DNA of 64,000 nucleotides from the NCBI GenBank assembly GCA_021432605.1, contig MU271147.1, positions 868,001 through 932,000 of the forward strand, written 5' to 3'. The position numbers and the translations under genes are program-made. A model generated the notes under the pieces. That model was not told the origin of the DNA. It worked only from the letters and a program-made list of their open reading frames with translations, and did not search any database. Within the stretch, counting starts at the first letter, position 1. Each line of letters starts with the position of its first letter. Positions 1-10,876 of the stretch are shown here, piece by piece. This DNA comes from Coniochaeta sp. PMI_546 (taxonomy: Eukaryota > Ascomycota > Sordariomycetes > Coniochaetales > Coniochaetaceae).

Positions 1-257
1 TTCAGCTTGAGATACCATAATCTCGCTTCCCGTAGGAAACTCCGGCTTGAGCTGCCAGGTCTCACGACCTTGTGGGTGGTGAAACACATGCTGCTTGATA
101 GTATCAAGAGCTGGTCGATGTCTCTGTAGTAGACGCGTCAGCGATACCAGCCTAGGTAGCAAATACTGATGTGAGCCATCTGGCGTACCTCGGGCACCTC
201 ATATTCTGATGAGGTATCACTCTGTGCCTCGATCGTATCCGCTACCGCTGCCGCCAT
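1..257 (-). CDS. 5' end of a gene running off the left edge (product not identified)
   Basis: Reading leftward, an ATG at 257-255 opens 23 codons (exon 257..189). A plausible intron follows (188..124, 65 nt, GTACGC donor, GCTGAC branch point 13 nt before CAG), then 41 codons with no stop (123..1) to the window edge. The phase is kept across the junction and the alternative nearby AG gives a stop, which supports the model. The 64 residues start MAAAVADTIEAQSD and end in a stretch containing TWQLKPEFPTGSEIM. That last stretch faintly recalls the N-terminal part of fungal superfamily 1 RNA helicases of the ZNFX1/Hrr1 kind. This is only a hint; no catalytic motif lies inside the window. Confidence 0.5.
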
Positions 258-2628
258 ACTGTCTCGGGTGGTGCTGTCCACAACGGCCTAATGTATGTAA
301 GCGAGAGCTTTGCTGACCGATTGCTGTCAAAGAATGAAATGTAGTGGTAGTCGTGTTGAGGATAGTCTAGTAAAGAACAGAGAGGGCTCAGAGGGGCATA
401 TGAAGATTTTTGTCGATGGGAAGTCTTTCAAGCGCCCTGCTAATCAATTTCCCTAATCAAAGGGACCAAATGCGAAGGTGTGCTAGAACTGGCCAGTGAT
501 AAGGCAAGAGTGCTAGTAGAGAACAATCGACTCTGAGCGGTAGCCTGTTCTCTAAGATCGTTATTGAAAGAGGACACTATTGTCACGGCAGTCAATGACG
601 AGGTAATTCAAGTCTGTATCAGGCCTAAGAGGCGGCAGATTCCATGACTTGGTCCTTTGACCGACGCGCTGCTCAGTTTGGCTTGGATACCGTGAAGTAA
701 AGTCAAGCGCGCAAGATGGTACCTTACGAATAATAAGGAACAAACAAACATGCGCAAAGTGGTTCAATGGTAATGAGTTACCATTTCTCGTGTTCTTAGA
801 GCGAGATTCAGGAGCTCTCAAATCAAGGTGTACGACCAAGGCCAAGGACAAACGAAGTAAAGGAGGAACCGGCGAGAAACAAGAAGCAAGGGAAAACAAG
901 CTGGAAATCATGAAGTATAACGAATCATTCAGGTAGCTTACCAAAATCAAGTACCAGTTGAAGAGACAGAGAGCACCTTCAAGGCCGATCCTGCCGAGAG
1001 CGAGAGATCGGGAACTGTGCTTCTGAACGAAGTGATAACAGGTGGCACACCTAAAGTCGAAGACAAGCTGTAAAAAGCCCCAGCTAATCATCAAGAACTG
1101 GTCGAAGTCTACAACCGTGTTGTTAGGTCACAGGCAATGCCATCAAGAAGAAGATCTGGAGGTCACAGTTGGTAGATAGAATGCATACCATTAACCAGCT
1201 TTGAAGAAAGACTGCCAGTTCTTAAGTCACAGCTTCCCAACTCAACCCCGGGTACAGGGGGTGCTGACTGCTGAAATGAAGATAAGGCAAGGAAGGTATC
1301 CAGGTCAACTCTTCCGTTGCAGACCGGTACTTGACATGTTGGATCAAAATCCTACTTCGGGTTATTACAGCAGGTACGACAACCTCAGATACCTTTAGAT
1401 ACCTTGGCTAAGGTATCTTACTGAAAGTGTGGCGTCCTGCACCCGACCGTTAAATTGATCGGGGAAAACCTGGAACCTCCAACACACACACCAATGGCAA
1501 ACACCTAGGTAGGTAAGATCTCATATCAGACTACAATTATATCTCAATTGCTTGTCCGGGCGCCTGCAGCATTGATTGTCGTTGATCCACGCGTACAAGA
1601 CCATTTCAGTCGATCCTTCCATCACACGCTAGCACCGTGTTTCCTAGCAGAGTCCAAGAGCCACTGCTTGATTGTTTTAGGTTCGAGATGGACATGGCAA
1701 ACAGTTCCTTCAGCCCGTTCTCGCAATCAGTGTTAGGTAAGGTATCTCGATTCCACAAGCGGCTTGGTGCCTAAGATACCTGAAGTTTGAGGTGTAGACC
1801 CTTCCCACCAACAACCTACCTTAGCTTCGGAGCAGTACAATCGGCAGGCTGCGTCGCATGTACCGCTGACTTCCAGGTTGTCTGCAACCCTGTATGCATC
1901 TGCCAGGCCCGGCGAATGCAAAGTGCTTCTTAGCTTTAGCAGCCCAATAGTCAGTTGCTCGGCCAATTCCCCTAGACAATTCTTCAAAACTCCATTTGTA
2001 GAAGTGCATCTATCACGGTCACTGTAGACAAGATTCTAACATTCTAGATTTGGCATCCTCGGACACAGAGTACAGATATAATCTATCTTGTGATATCTGC
2101 CTGTGTGCCCGCGCGTCCTTTGATCCAAGATAACACGTGCTGTCGAACAGCAGAGCGACGCACAATGAAGGGAGAAGTGCGCATCCAGAAGTCAACAAGA
2201 GTCCAGACTCGACAGTAGACCGAGACACTACGAGTGCAGGCAGTAATAGATAGTACTGTACAGCGAACTCGTGCTGGCGAGCACCTCAAGCTGGCAACCC
2301 AAGGAGCAGTGTCTTGAAAGCCAAAATCTTTTCTCTTCTTCTATTCTGTTCTTAGAAAAGGTTATTCGCTACAGTACCTATTCTGTTCAAGGTTTTCAGT
2401 AAACTTCTGCTTAGCTTCGGATGGCTAGCGGCCGCGAATCGCCGGGGTACTTAATCGGGACTCGAACCGACGGGAGTCTCACTCTTATTTCAACTCCTTC
2501 CGCATCTTTTCAGAAAGCCCTTCTCTTTAACTCGTTCCTCACTACTTGGGTGCGGTTCACAAATTTACCAAGGCGGCCACCACATCTGCGCTCGAGACAC
2601 AGAATAAGGAGTAGACCAAGCCAGCATC
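258..2628. other. 2.4 kb gap, no supported gene
   Basis: Only short ORFs without fungal coding character, the longest being 177 codons at 1094..561 on the minus strand with no recognisable domain. The stretch contains several copies of a GATACCTT/AAGGTATC motif (see the repeat at 1388-1420) and further copies near 1737 and 1772. The last few hundred bases should hold the promoter and 5' UTR of the F-box gene. Confidence 0.5.
1388..1420. repeat. Direct and inverted AGATACCTT repeat
   Basis: AGATACCTT occurs at 1388-1395 (as AGATACCT) and again at 1397-1405. The second copy is followed after 4 nt by its perfect inverse AAGGTATCT at 1410-1418. The result is a 9-bp palindrome with a 4-nt loop next to a direct repeat. 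Related fragments recur at about 1737, 1772, 31751 and 47006-47035, always outside genes. Confidence 0.6.
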
Positions 2629-4623
2629 ATGTCTTCTCTAGACCTCGTCGATTTTACTGTCGACGAAGTGTTAGAGCTAGCATCCGCTGAAGAAGCCCTG
2701 CAGACAAAGTCTAACGAGGAAAACACAGCTCTTAGCAACAAGAAACATCGCAACGACGAAGCAATTGTCGACCTTCTTCAAGTCACACTGGATCAGCCCG
2801 CGGCTAACGACGTCCTACATAGCCACGACGAGACCCAACTGAAGATCTCTGACATGTCTCCCCACCAAGTCAGCCTCGATGCCATTTTCCCCCCACCAGA
2901 GTCAGAGGAGTCAGAGGACAAGCCGAAGAGGACCATCGACTACGGTGACGCCGCACCACAGGTCTCCAAAAAAGAGCGGATCGATAGTTCCTGCTTTACA
3001 GAAATACCAGCGCTACCGGATGATCCGTGGATGACAGCGTACCGCCGCAACAAGCAAGAGAGCGCCTTGTGCCGTCTACCGAACGAGCTGACCGGAATGA
3101 TCATCTCGCACCTTTCCGAGGAAAGTAAATACATACTCCAGCAGTCCAGCCGTCGGTTCTATGGCGTTTACTCTGGGCCGGGGTTCTCTCATCCAGCTCC
3201 TGGGAGTGGGTGCAGCGCACCCGGTAGCCTGTCGAGTCCGTCCCTAATGACTGCCTCTCCGTCGATGTCTGGTGTTCCCCCTCAGACGGCAGTCGGTACA
3301 AGTTGTGTCGACCTCTTTTTCGATTCAGTGCCTATCCACAGGAACCGCAACCTTACTAGGCGTTACTATCCCGGCCCGACCGTGGATGAAACCGGCATGT
3401 TCAGATCTGTGCCTTCCTGAACTGGGGGACGGTCTGTACGATTCTCGTATCATACCCGCGTCACACATCATGATCCCAGAAAGGAGCTTCAAACCTTGTT
3501 ACGTAAGGATAGTTATTGTCCACCGTGTCAGGAAGTCATCCGCATGGAAGATCTGACATCATGGCGAGACTATCACAAGACAAGGTTACGGCGGCCATTG
3601 TATTGCAGCGGTTGTGCTAGGAACCATCCACTTATCCTATTCTCCATTCATCAGCGAAGCAAGTGCGACAATGAGAGGCTCTGCATTGGCAGAGAAGGAT
3701 ACATACGGCTTTGCGTGCACAAGACCATTGCCTGGTCTGACGTTGAAGATTTTGTCGCCGGTCGTACGGGACCGGACACTTCGACATTTACTTGCGAGCA
3801 TGAGTCACATAGACTGGAGCTTTTGCCCAACCAACTTCTTCCTCTCCATACCCGGCCATCTTTCAACATGTCTTACTCCTCCTGGGCCAGGAAGGTCAAC
3901 TTGAAGTTGAACTGGAGTGTTTCGCCGCTTGATTTGAAAGCGGAAGATCCCACAACCGTCACTCACATTCGGGACCATGTTCGGACGGGACAGCTCGCTG
4001 CGACAGTGGCTCTTTGTCCGCACGAGTCGTTCGACGATATCTCGTTCCTCTTGAGGCCATTCGATCCCCACCATTGTGTCTGTACCCAACCCCAAGCGCA
4101 GTCAGCTTTCCCAACAATCCACACAAAAGTGAATGACTGTATGGTGGGTATCGAGTCTGGGGACACATCGTGCTGCCGTTGTGACTCTAACGAGCGGGGT
4201 GGCTTCGGCGAGGGGAAACTTCTCGCTGAGGGCCGCCCGATCGCCGTCTCCCATAGATTCTGTTGTGATTCGTGTGCGACACTATACACTTGGAATTCAT
4301 GGAACAGTACCGTCTACCTGACGCGGTCCACATGTCGTTGGCGCGGCGTCAAGAGCCCATATGAATACATCTGGATCTCGCTGCTAGACCCTGCGTCTTA
4401 TGATATCAAGGAGCCAGCAATGTGCCATACCTTGTGGTGCGAGACTCCCGAATGCGCGACCGCGCGTCAGTGGAAGCAGCAAAAGTTTCTGGGCAGCATT
4501 ACGGAGATGCTTCAGGTTGAGGGACAATGGGGTGAGCCAACGCCTGAAGAGCGAGCCAGTTACTCGAAACCCAGTGTCTTCGACTCGAAGGACAAGCAGA
4601 ACAATTCTTGCGCGGCGATGTAG
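2629..4623 (+). CDS. F-box domain protein (internal structure unresolved)
   Basis: The frame opened by ATG 2629 has an acidic N-terminus and then an F-box at about residues 145-180 (core LCRLPNELTGMIISHL, then QQSSRRFYGVY), the Skp1-binding module of SCF ubiquitin ligases. The same frame carries a long C-terminal part (about 3424-4623) with LLRKDSYCPPCQ, CSGC, LCIGREGYIRLC and many Cys/His. This is the cysteine-rich region typical of a fungal F-box family. The two halves are in one frame but separated by a single TGA at 3418-3420. The stretch 3170-3480 has no convincing GT..AG intron that removes the stop and keeps phase. Coding-like codon use also appears in a second frame around 3228-3325, so a compensated indel, an unusual intron or a pseudogene are all possible. 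The substrate is unknown. Confidence 0.6.
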
Positions 4624-4944
4624 GACGATGAGTTGCGAATTTCCGTATTTTCAGTGGGTGCAGTTCACGAGTCGTTTGCCGCATAGTTAAAGGATTGCCC
4701 TTCCTATACCTAGGTAGAAAACGAATGATAGATTCGATTCAATTCCTTTGAAATCACCATCTGTCTCCCATAAGGAGGGAGAATTCAGAGCCCTTGCAAA
4801 TTCTCCAGTGGGCCATAACCGGTTATGCTTAGATTCCGCCGCCATTTCTTAACTACACTGCAACCCGAGACCAGCAAACATCACCAGTTCTCGGCAACAT
4901 ACACGAAGACGAGAGCAATATATACACCACACTACATAGCAGGC
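4624..4944. other. 321-bp gap between convergent 3' ends
   Basis: Lies between the stop codons of the F-box gene (+) and the Tpt1-like gene (-), so it should hold both 3' UTRs and polyadenylation sites. No gene seen. A short CCTAGGTAG motif sits near 4709. Confidence 0.5.
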
Positions 4945-5987
4945 TCACTCCTCAGCACTAGCACTGGCACTGTCAGAACCGTCATCGGCATCACCGCCGC
5001 GGCTCTTCAGCACACCCTTCCCCTTCTTGGCCTTGGCACCCTTGCCCCTCAACCCAAAGGGCACCTCCTTGCGCACCACGCCGTCTTCAAACAGGACGCC
5101 CAGATCCCCACGGCGGGCAACGGCCCTCTTCCACAGGGCCTTGGGGATCTCGTCGGCCGTGACGAGGGCGCCGGAATCGGTCCGCTGCCAGGTGATGTCC
5201 GGACGGGACTCTAGAGTGGAGGGCAGGTGGATCCAGATGCTGACGTCCGCACTGCTGGGGGTCGCGTCTTCGCTGACGGGAGTGAAGGAAAGGAATGGCT
5301 GGCCACCGGCGCGCTTGATGCTGCCGGAGCTGAGGATGAGGTGGTACTTGGGGTAGGAGGTTTCGTGGAGGATGAACTCAGGGAGGTCGGGGGTGGAAGC
5401 GGTGATCTTTGTCCAGGTTGGAGAGGGTGTTTGGAGAGTTTGGGCTGGGACAGTAGGAAGTTTGGGGGCGCGGCGGATTTCGTATGATGATGGATCAGAG
5501 GGGTCTGAGGAGGGGAGTTGCCTCAGGGAAAGCTGCCTTGTTTTGGCAGTGGTGGAGGAGACGAGCTCTTGGAGCTCGGTTAGGGTTACGCCTAGGGCGG
5601 ACACCTTGGGATGAGAAAGCTGGAGCATGTCAGCGTCTGAAGGGATAGGTAGCTAGAGATTTCAGGAGATGAACTCACAACATCGTCAACGTCAACCCAG
5701 CCGTCGGCATCAGCCACAATCTTGTCCTCGTCTTCGTCACTTTCGTCCTTCTCATCCTCCTGGACGGTTGCGGCACGCTTCAGGACGAATACGACAGCCT
5801 TGGAGACGGTGGTCTCACGATCATCGACCAAGCTGTAGCCGCGACCACGGCCGCCCTTGCCCTTTGAAATGCTGGCACCCCGGCTACGGCCGTGGCGAGG
5901 AGAGTGGTGGCCGGTGATGGCACTAGATGGCAGCACACCTCCGTTGAGGCTGATGGTAGACATGGGGACGAGGACTGCGGCGGCCAT
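4945..5987 (-). CDS. Tpt1/KptA-family RNA 2'-phosphotransferase-like protein, divergent
   Basis: Two exons, 5987..5679 and 5604..4945, flank a 74-nt intron (GTGAGT donor, GCTGAC branch, AAG end) and give 322 aa. Residues 1-55 are low-complexity with an RGRSRG/GKGGRGRG stretch. Residues 62-125 (SKAVVFVLKRA, then an acidic insert, DGWVDVDDV and LTELQELVSSTTAKTRQ) match the N-terminal winged-helix half of Tpt1/KptA. The second half (FILHETSYPKYHLILSSG, SADVSIWIHLPSTL, TADEIPKALWKRAV) matches the ADP-ribosyltransferase-like half. Tpt1 removes the 2'-phosphate left on tRNA splice junctions using NAD+. Here the LRH signature reads LKR and the IRAxQGHS segment is not preserved, so catalysis is doubtful. 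The protein looks like a fungal paralog rather than the housekeeping enzyme. It ends in a lysine-rich then acidic tail. Confidence 0.7.
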
Positions 5988-7127
5988 GTTTGCTTTGGTG
6001 TTTGCGTTTGAAGAAAGTTGGTGATGTTTGGTAAGTCGTGTGATAGTTGAATGTGAAAGATCAATGAGGCCAGGACGCTCAAGAGGGAGAATCCCTGAAA
6101 GGACACACGGACCCGACAAGCTTGATTTATACGGTGAGCAGCCGTGGATCCATCGCCTCGACAACAGATACTCCGACGCTCGCCATCAATCGACTGGATC
6201 TCGTTTACCCGTACGCATTCCCGCTTTTCCATCGGGCAGGGCGGCAGCAGTGGTTAGGCAGCTTGACCGCATCTTAGTTTCCGACAACTGCCCCGGTATC
6301 GTGCAGCAGTACCAAACACTTGCATCTTGGACGATGCAACTTGGCCACATTGGCTTGCCTGTCGATGTATGTACGGGTCTGTACATCAGGTCTGGCTTGT
6401 GGTCAAACGGAGGTCAAGAGTGGGTCCTGCCTCAGGATTGGATCCACACCGCTCCGCTCTGGATCTGGCCAAGATGCCTGAGTGGTGTTGCCGCGACGCC
6501 TTCACCGCTCCCGTGCCCATGACACGTGTCTAGCGCTCATCAACACCTTGACATTGCCTGCATCAAACCCCGCCTGCTCGCCATCCAGCGCTCACCGCTT
6601 TCGGCCCTGGCATCTGGCTCTGACTGAGGATCTGGTGACTGCAGACGGGACATGCCTTCCGTTGGAATCGTGATCTGAGCTGCTCGCGGATGTGTAAACG
6701 CAGCTGGGATGTCAACATGAGATCTACTAGTACATGCAACGAGATGGAAACACAATCTGTAGCGCTACGGCTGGTCACCGGCCACAGTCAGGGATTCGAG
6801 AGGACCAGCGGGTTAATCACTTTGGGGTACTGCACACACTGCAGTTTTACCATGAATTCCATACAACTTGGTCTTTTATCACGTCAATTTCTACGTCAAC
6901 TGTCGGATGAGATATGTTTGATATCCAGATGTATTCTTCTTAGGTTACCTGACTTAGAAAACGACAAAAGCAAAAACGGGAAACCTGTCTTACCAACCCA
7001 TCCAGAACACCTGACCACAATCTAGTAAACATCCGCTGACTCCAGGAATCTGTCCTCCAGTCCATTCATAGCCGCCGGGAATTGCCATGCCAAACAAAGG
7101 CACCACTCAACTTACCTCCAACCAATC
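5988..7127. other. 1.1 kb gap, no supported gene
   Basis: Contains the promoter of the Tpt1-like gene at its left end and the 3' flank of the disordered-protein gene at its right end. ORFs here (for example 6028..6522 +) run across the Tpt1-like 5' region and show no domain. Confidence 0.45.
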
Positions 7128-7964
7128 TCAGAAAAAGCCCTCGTGACGACGGCGCCCATACGATGAAGCACCCTCGAAGGAATCGCCATACGGGTCATGA
7201 TCATGCCTGCCAGAGTCCCTGCGCGAACCATGCCGCACGTCTGCAGAAGATGCACCGCCATATCGACCAGAGCTCCTGGGTGTCTCACTACTGCGAGGAC
7301 CATTCCTGAGAGGATCGTCAACGACAGTACCATCCGGGTCCTCAGTTCCGACATAGACATATGGCGCCCTGGGTAAAACTTTCCGACGTGGATCATTGTC
7401 GTCAAGCTCTTCGATCACCTCGGCGGCGACCCATCGAGGAGCACGGCCCGATGATCGCGAGTGCAGGTCCTCGTCAAAGTCGTACCCTCCTCGGCGAGGA
7501 GGCGCAGGGGACGGCGAGCGACGGGTGTAGGTGGGCCGCTCACGTCTCTCGCTGAAGGGCCGCTTCAAGCGGTCGGTATCCGAGTCATACGCATCAAAGT
7601 CATAGGCAGGATCGTCTCTATGAGGCCTGTCGGAGGATCTTTCGCCGAATGAGGGGCGTCTGGTGGTTCGTGGATGAGGACCCGGGGAAGGTGGTTCGTC
7701 GTAACGGCGAGCATTACGAAACCTTTCCCGCTCGTGGTCTGAGAATGAAGGAGAGCGTCCGCCACTGCGGAACGAAGTATAGCTGCTACCGTAGGCATAG
7801 GACTTGGAGTATCCATCCGATGTATCGTACCTGGGTGATGGTCGCGCGCCTCCGCTGTACGGGCCATCGTCAGCATAGTAGCTGGAGGAGTACTCACCGC
7901 TCTGACGAGCTCTCCTCTCCCGGTTCTCACGAAGTTGATCCCACGCGTCACCGTAGAATGGCAT
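7128..7964 (-). CDS. Low-complexity Arg/Ser/Tyr-rich protein, function unknown
   Basis: A single uninterrupted frame of 278 aa starts at ATG 7964 (MPFYGDAWDQLRENRERR). Almost the whole protein is predicted disordered by eye: many RS, SY and DY pairs, SPSPAPPRRGGYDFDED, repeated RR and short YGGA/SYGRR motifs. One more ordered island near residues 176-215 reads RWVAAEVIEELDDNDPRR followed by PYVYVGTEDPDGTVV. No catalytic motif, signal peptide or membrane span is present. Composition resembles RNA-associated or condensate-forming proteins, but that is inference. No recognised family. Confidence 0.7.
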   Translation of the reverse strand: MPFYGDAWDQLRENRERRARQSGEYSSSYYADDGPYSGGARPSPRYDTSDGYSKSYAYGSSYTSFRSGGRSPSFSDHERERFRNARRYDEPPSPGPHPRTTRRPSFGERSSDRPHRDDPAYDFDAYDSDTDRLKRPFSERRERPTYTRRSPSPAPPRRGGYDFDEDLHSRSSGRAPRWVAAEVIEELDDNDPRRKVLPRAPYVYVGTEDPDGTVVDDPLRNGPRSSETPRSSGRYGGASSADVRHGSRRDSGRHDHDPYGDSFEGASSYGRRRHEGFF

Positions 7965-9183
7965 TGTTGTTGTAGTTTAGGTGTGGCAGTGATTGGTGGG
8001 TTGCGAGGTGTAAGCGACGGGACAAAATGTTTGGTAGCCTAATGAGGTGAGCGATGCGGTGGATGCCAAAATGGTATGCCGAGAAAGTGCTCAATGGCAA
8101 GACTAGACGAAGCAGGAGGATATATATGTCTTCCCGCCGATTCTCAGACACCAGTGACAATGAGATTGTTCTGTCGGTTAAGACAAAGAACTGTTTTATA
8201 TCGAGAATGAGCGATTGACAGCCTCGGAACGGACAATGGACAAGACCCAGACTTAGAAAGACCTCGGAATTTCTACTCTCCCTCACGGAACATCATCGAG
8301 GATGTCACAAAGACTGTATTTCCGATCATTCCATTGTTGTGCCAGCCTCAATCAACCAGGGCTGCTTCCCGTTCCTTCACCACCTATCACTTTTCAACCA
8401 TTGTCCCTATTTGTCTACCGATAGCACGTGCCACTTGAACCTACTATGCCAGAAGGAGACCACTGATACGAGATCAGTGGTCTCTGTCCCGAGTATAGCA
8501 ACCTCTCCGCCCCGCAGCGTCAAGTTGAGACACGTGGAAGCGCCAGCGACTTGTACAAGCCTTTGCGCTTTACCACCGAGAGGAGAGATGTGTCAAGCAT
8601 TGTAGACCTTGAGAAGAAGAAGAATAACGAATACTCGTGTATTGGTGACTCTTCTGGACCTGAAAAATAGCAATCTGATGCTTGCAGCGAAGGAAAAAGG
8701 GGACTAGACGTAAACTGCAGTCCACAGTCAGTCGTGGCAGCACAACATGGTCATCCTTATCATTTGCCTGCGGACATACATAAAATGTACTATCGGCACA
8801 TTCGAGCCTCTCCTCTGCCGAAACGGCCTTTGCGCAATAGGGGCGCTCTTGCAGTTCAACATCGTATGAAGTACAGTCTTGGATATTTGTAAGAGGCAGT
8901 TGGCTATATTGGCGAAAGCTTTTTATCCTTTGTGATCATATAACTGCGATTGAACTTGAGAAAGTGAGACACCGGCTTGCTATTGCTTTTGAACTTGGGC
9001 TGCTAGGACGCTCAGGGACCAAAGTCTATGATTTGAAGTTCATTTCGTATAGAGGTTCCTGTTCATGTATCATATCGTTGCTCCTCATATTTGAAACAAG
9101 TAGCATACTATATGTAGCTAAGTAGTTCGCTGAGCGATCGGAAAGCTATCCAAGTCTTCGAAGAGCAAATACACGGCCCAACC
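7965..9183. other. 1.2 kb gap, no gene, strong hairpin
   Basis: Upstream of the disordered-protein gene and downstream of the lyase gene, both on the minus strand. No ORF with coding character. The only clear structure is the perfect inverted repeat at 8456-8484. Confidence 0.5.
8456..8484. repeat. Perfect 12-bp inverted repeat with 5-nt loop
   Basis: GAGACCACTGAT (8456-8467), spacer acgag, then the exact reverse complement ATCAGTGGTCTC (8473-8484). It could form a stem-loop in RNA from either strand or a binding site for a dimeric protein. There is no T-run next to it, so it is not a Pol III terminator. It lies about 490 bp upstream of the ATG of the disordered-protein gene. Confidence 0.8.
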
Positions 9184-9933
9184 CTAGTGCTGAACTGAAA
9201 TGCTAAAGAAATGCACATCCGACGGGCTGTCACCCTGGTTATAGTTCCCAACCTTGAAGTAACTCAACGGCGCCCAGAGACTGTATGTACTGTACGTCAC
9301 AAGCGCGCCCCCATTCAAGCTCACACCCAGGACGCCCTTCTCGTAGCGGATCTCGTAGGAGAACGTGGAACCGGGCGTGACGCTTCCGATCTGCTTGACG
9401 ATCTCATTGCCGCCGGCACGCGTCTGCTCGACGCCCAGGGCAATGACGCCTGCAGAGTTGTAGTACAGCTCGCACACGGGCTTGCTCGACACACTGTCGT
9501 CAATGTGGATTTGGCCAATGACTGTCCCGTGCTGGCTGTCGTCGGCTTGCGGAACCGCGAGCGTGACGGACAGCCGGTTGATGGTGTTGTTAGGATTCCA
9601 TGAGTTGTTAGGGTGTGCCTCGCGGAGCTCAGTACGGCAGTGCTGGCTGTTTGTCGTCGTCACGCAGCCCGAGCTGGCAGGCGAGCCGGGCACTTTCATG
9701 ACCAGGGCGCCGTCGCCGCTCTCGGTGAAGAAGTAGTGGTGCCCTGGGTCTTGGTAGCCGCTGCAGCCTTCCAGACTGGAGGCCTGGATGGTGGTGGGAC
9801 TGCCTGTGCTGCCGATGGGCAGTTGCAGGTTCCAGGGACTGAGGTCGAAGTTACCTCCAGGGGCACATGACGGGTTGAGAGCATGCGATAACGTGGCCCA
9901 TGCTGAGAGTGCGATGAGGAGTCTTCGTGCCAT
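9184..9933 (-). CDS. Secreted polysaccharide lyase, alginate lyase-2 superfamily (PL7/PL20-like)
   Basis: A single exon of 249 aa from ATG 9933. Residues 1-18 (MARRLLIALSAWATLSHA) form a signal peptide. The mature chain has the family hallmarks in order: SPWNLQLPIG near the start, then QHCRTELREA, GQIHIDD and finally YFKVGNYNQ. These correspond to the RTELR, QIH and YFKxGxYNQ blocks that line the catalytic groove of the jelly-roll lyases (Arg, Gln/His and Tyr). The family cleaves uronic-acid polymers such as alginate (PL7) or glucuronan (PL20) by beta-elimination. Sequence alone does not decide the substrate. Length is normal for a single-domain enzyme; no binding module is attached. Confidence 0.85.
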   Translation of the reverse strand: MARRLLIALSAWATLSHALNPSCAPGGNFDLSPWNLQLPIGSTGSPTTIQASSLEGCSGYQDPGHHYFFTESGDGALVMKVPGSPASSGCVTTTNSQHCRTELREAHPNNSWNPNNTINRLSVTLAVPQADDSQHGTVIGQIHIDDSVSSKPVCELYYNSAGVIALGVEQTRAGGNEIVKQIGSVTPGSTFSYEIRYEKGVLGVSLNGGALVTYSTYSLWAPLSYFKVGNYNQGDSPSDVHFFSISVQH

Positions 9934-10876
9934 GATGTTTCTTCTGGTTCGCTGTGGAGATTGTGCACTAGCTGCGAACTGATGCTAATGTGAGAGTTGA
10001 CACACTTCGATGTGGATGGTTGAGGCCTCGACACCTGTCCTTGAACAGGATTCTGTCAGGGCTTTATTCCCATGTTCGCACCCAGGAGCGGATGCCCCTT
10101 TCAATTCCGCCGGTTTTGCTTGCACCTTCGTGAAACAGCTAGGCCATCGGTCCTACTTTCGTACGCCGCACTGACCATGCGGTGTTGAGAGAAGGAGGTG
10201 AATGTAACATGACTCCGCAAATAAAAAGGTTCCGGTCGGGGCATCGGCAGAATGCCATGCCGGAGGCATGAAATATGTAGGACACACATTTCGGAATCCG
10301 GGAGATCCACGCATGGAGTAGCCCATAGTTATGTCGTGCTAAAAGTTGTTATAGTCAGGTGCTGACCTTTATAATGTTCATGCTACGTAGTAATCGAATG
10401 CGGTCTGACCGATTGGTAGTCGCGCAAGCCAGTTGCGACGTCAATAGGCACCCTAGACAATGTTGTGGATAGGGTAAAGCTGGTATTCGTGGTTGACTGT
10501 TCAAGAGTTCCGCTGGGATAGGAGATGAGGTCCCGCGGAACCTGTGTATTGAACCTATTCGACAGCCAACTCGGAAGGCGGGGCACCGGCGTCGACCTCA
10601 TGGAAACACCCAGTCAGACAAAAGAGGGACACTCGGTGTACGAGGTTATAGCTCATATGAAAAGTGATGCGCTTGCGTATTACGGCTCAGCGAACGCGAA
10701 GAGCGTGGATGATCAGGCGGAGAATGAGAGGGATCGAAGTTGGCGATGCGAAATGGTGTACGACTTGATTGGACTGGAGCGGTTCAGACAAACTTACTTT
10801 GTCCATGCATGTGCGAATATAATGGTATTATCGAGACCGTGCTGTTATCCGAGACCATGCTTCAACCGCGCAAGGC
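9934..10876. other. 0.9 kb gap, no supported gene
   Basis: Promoter side of the lyase gene and 3' flank of lunapark. The plus-strand ORF at 10525-11010 runs into the lunapark coding region antisense and has no domain. Confidence 0.45.

Noticed and set aside
561-1094. 177-codon minus-strand ORF
   Set aside because: No domain, mixed codon use, rich in Leu/Ser/Cys as in random frames; no promoter or splice support.
6028-6522. 164-codon plus-strand ORF
   Set aside because: Crosses the 5' flank of the Tpt1-like gene, no recognised motif.
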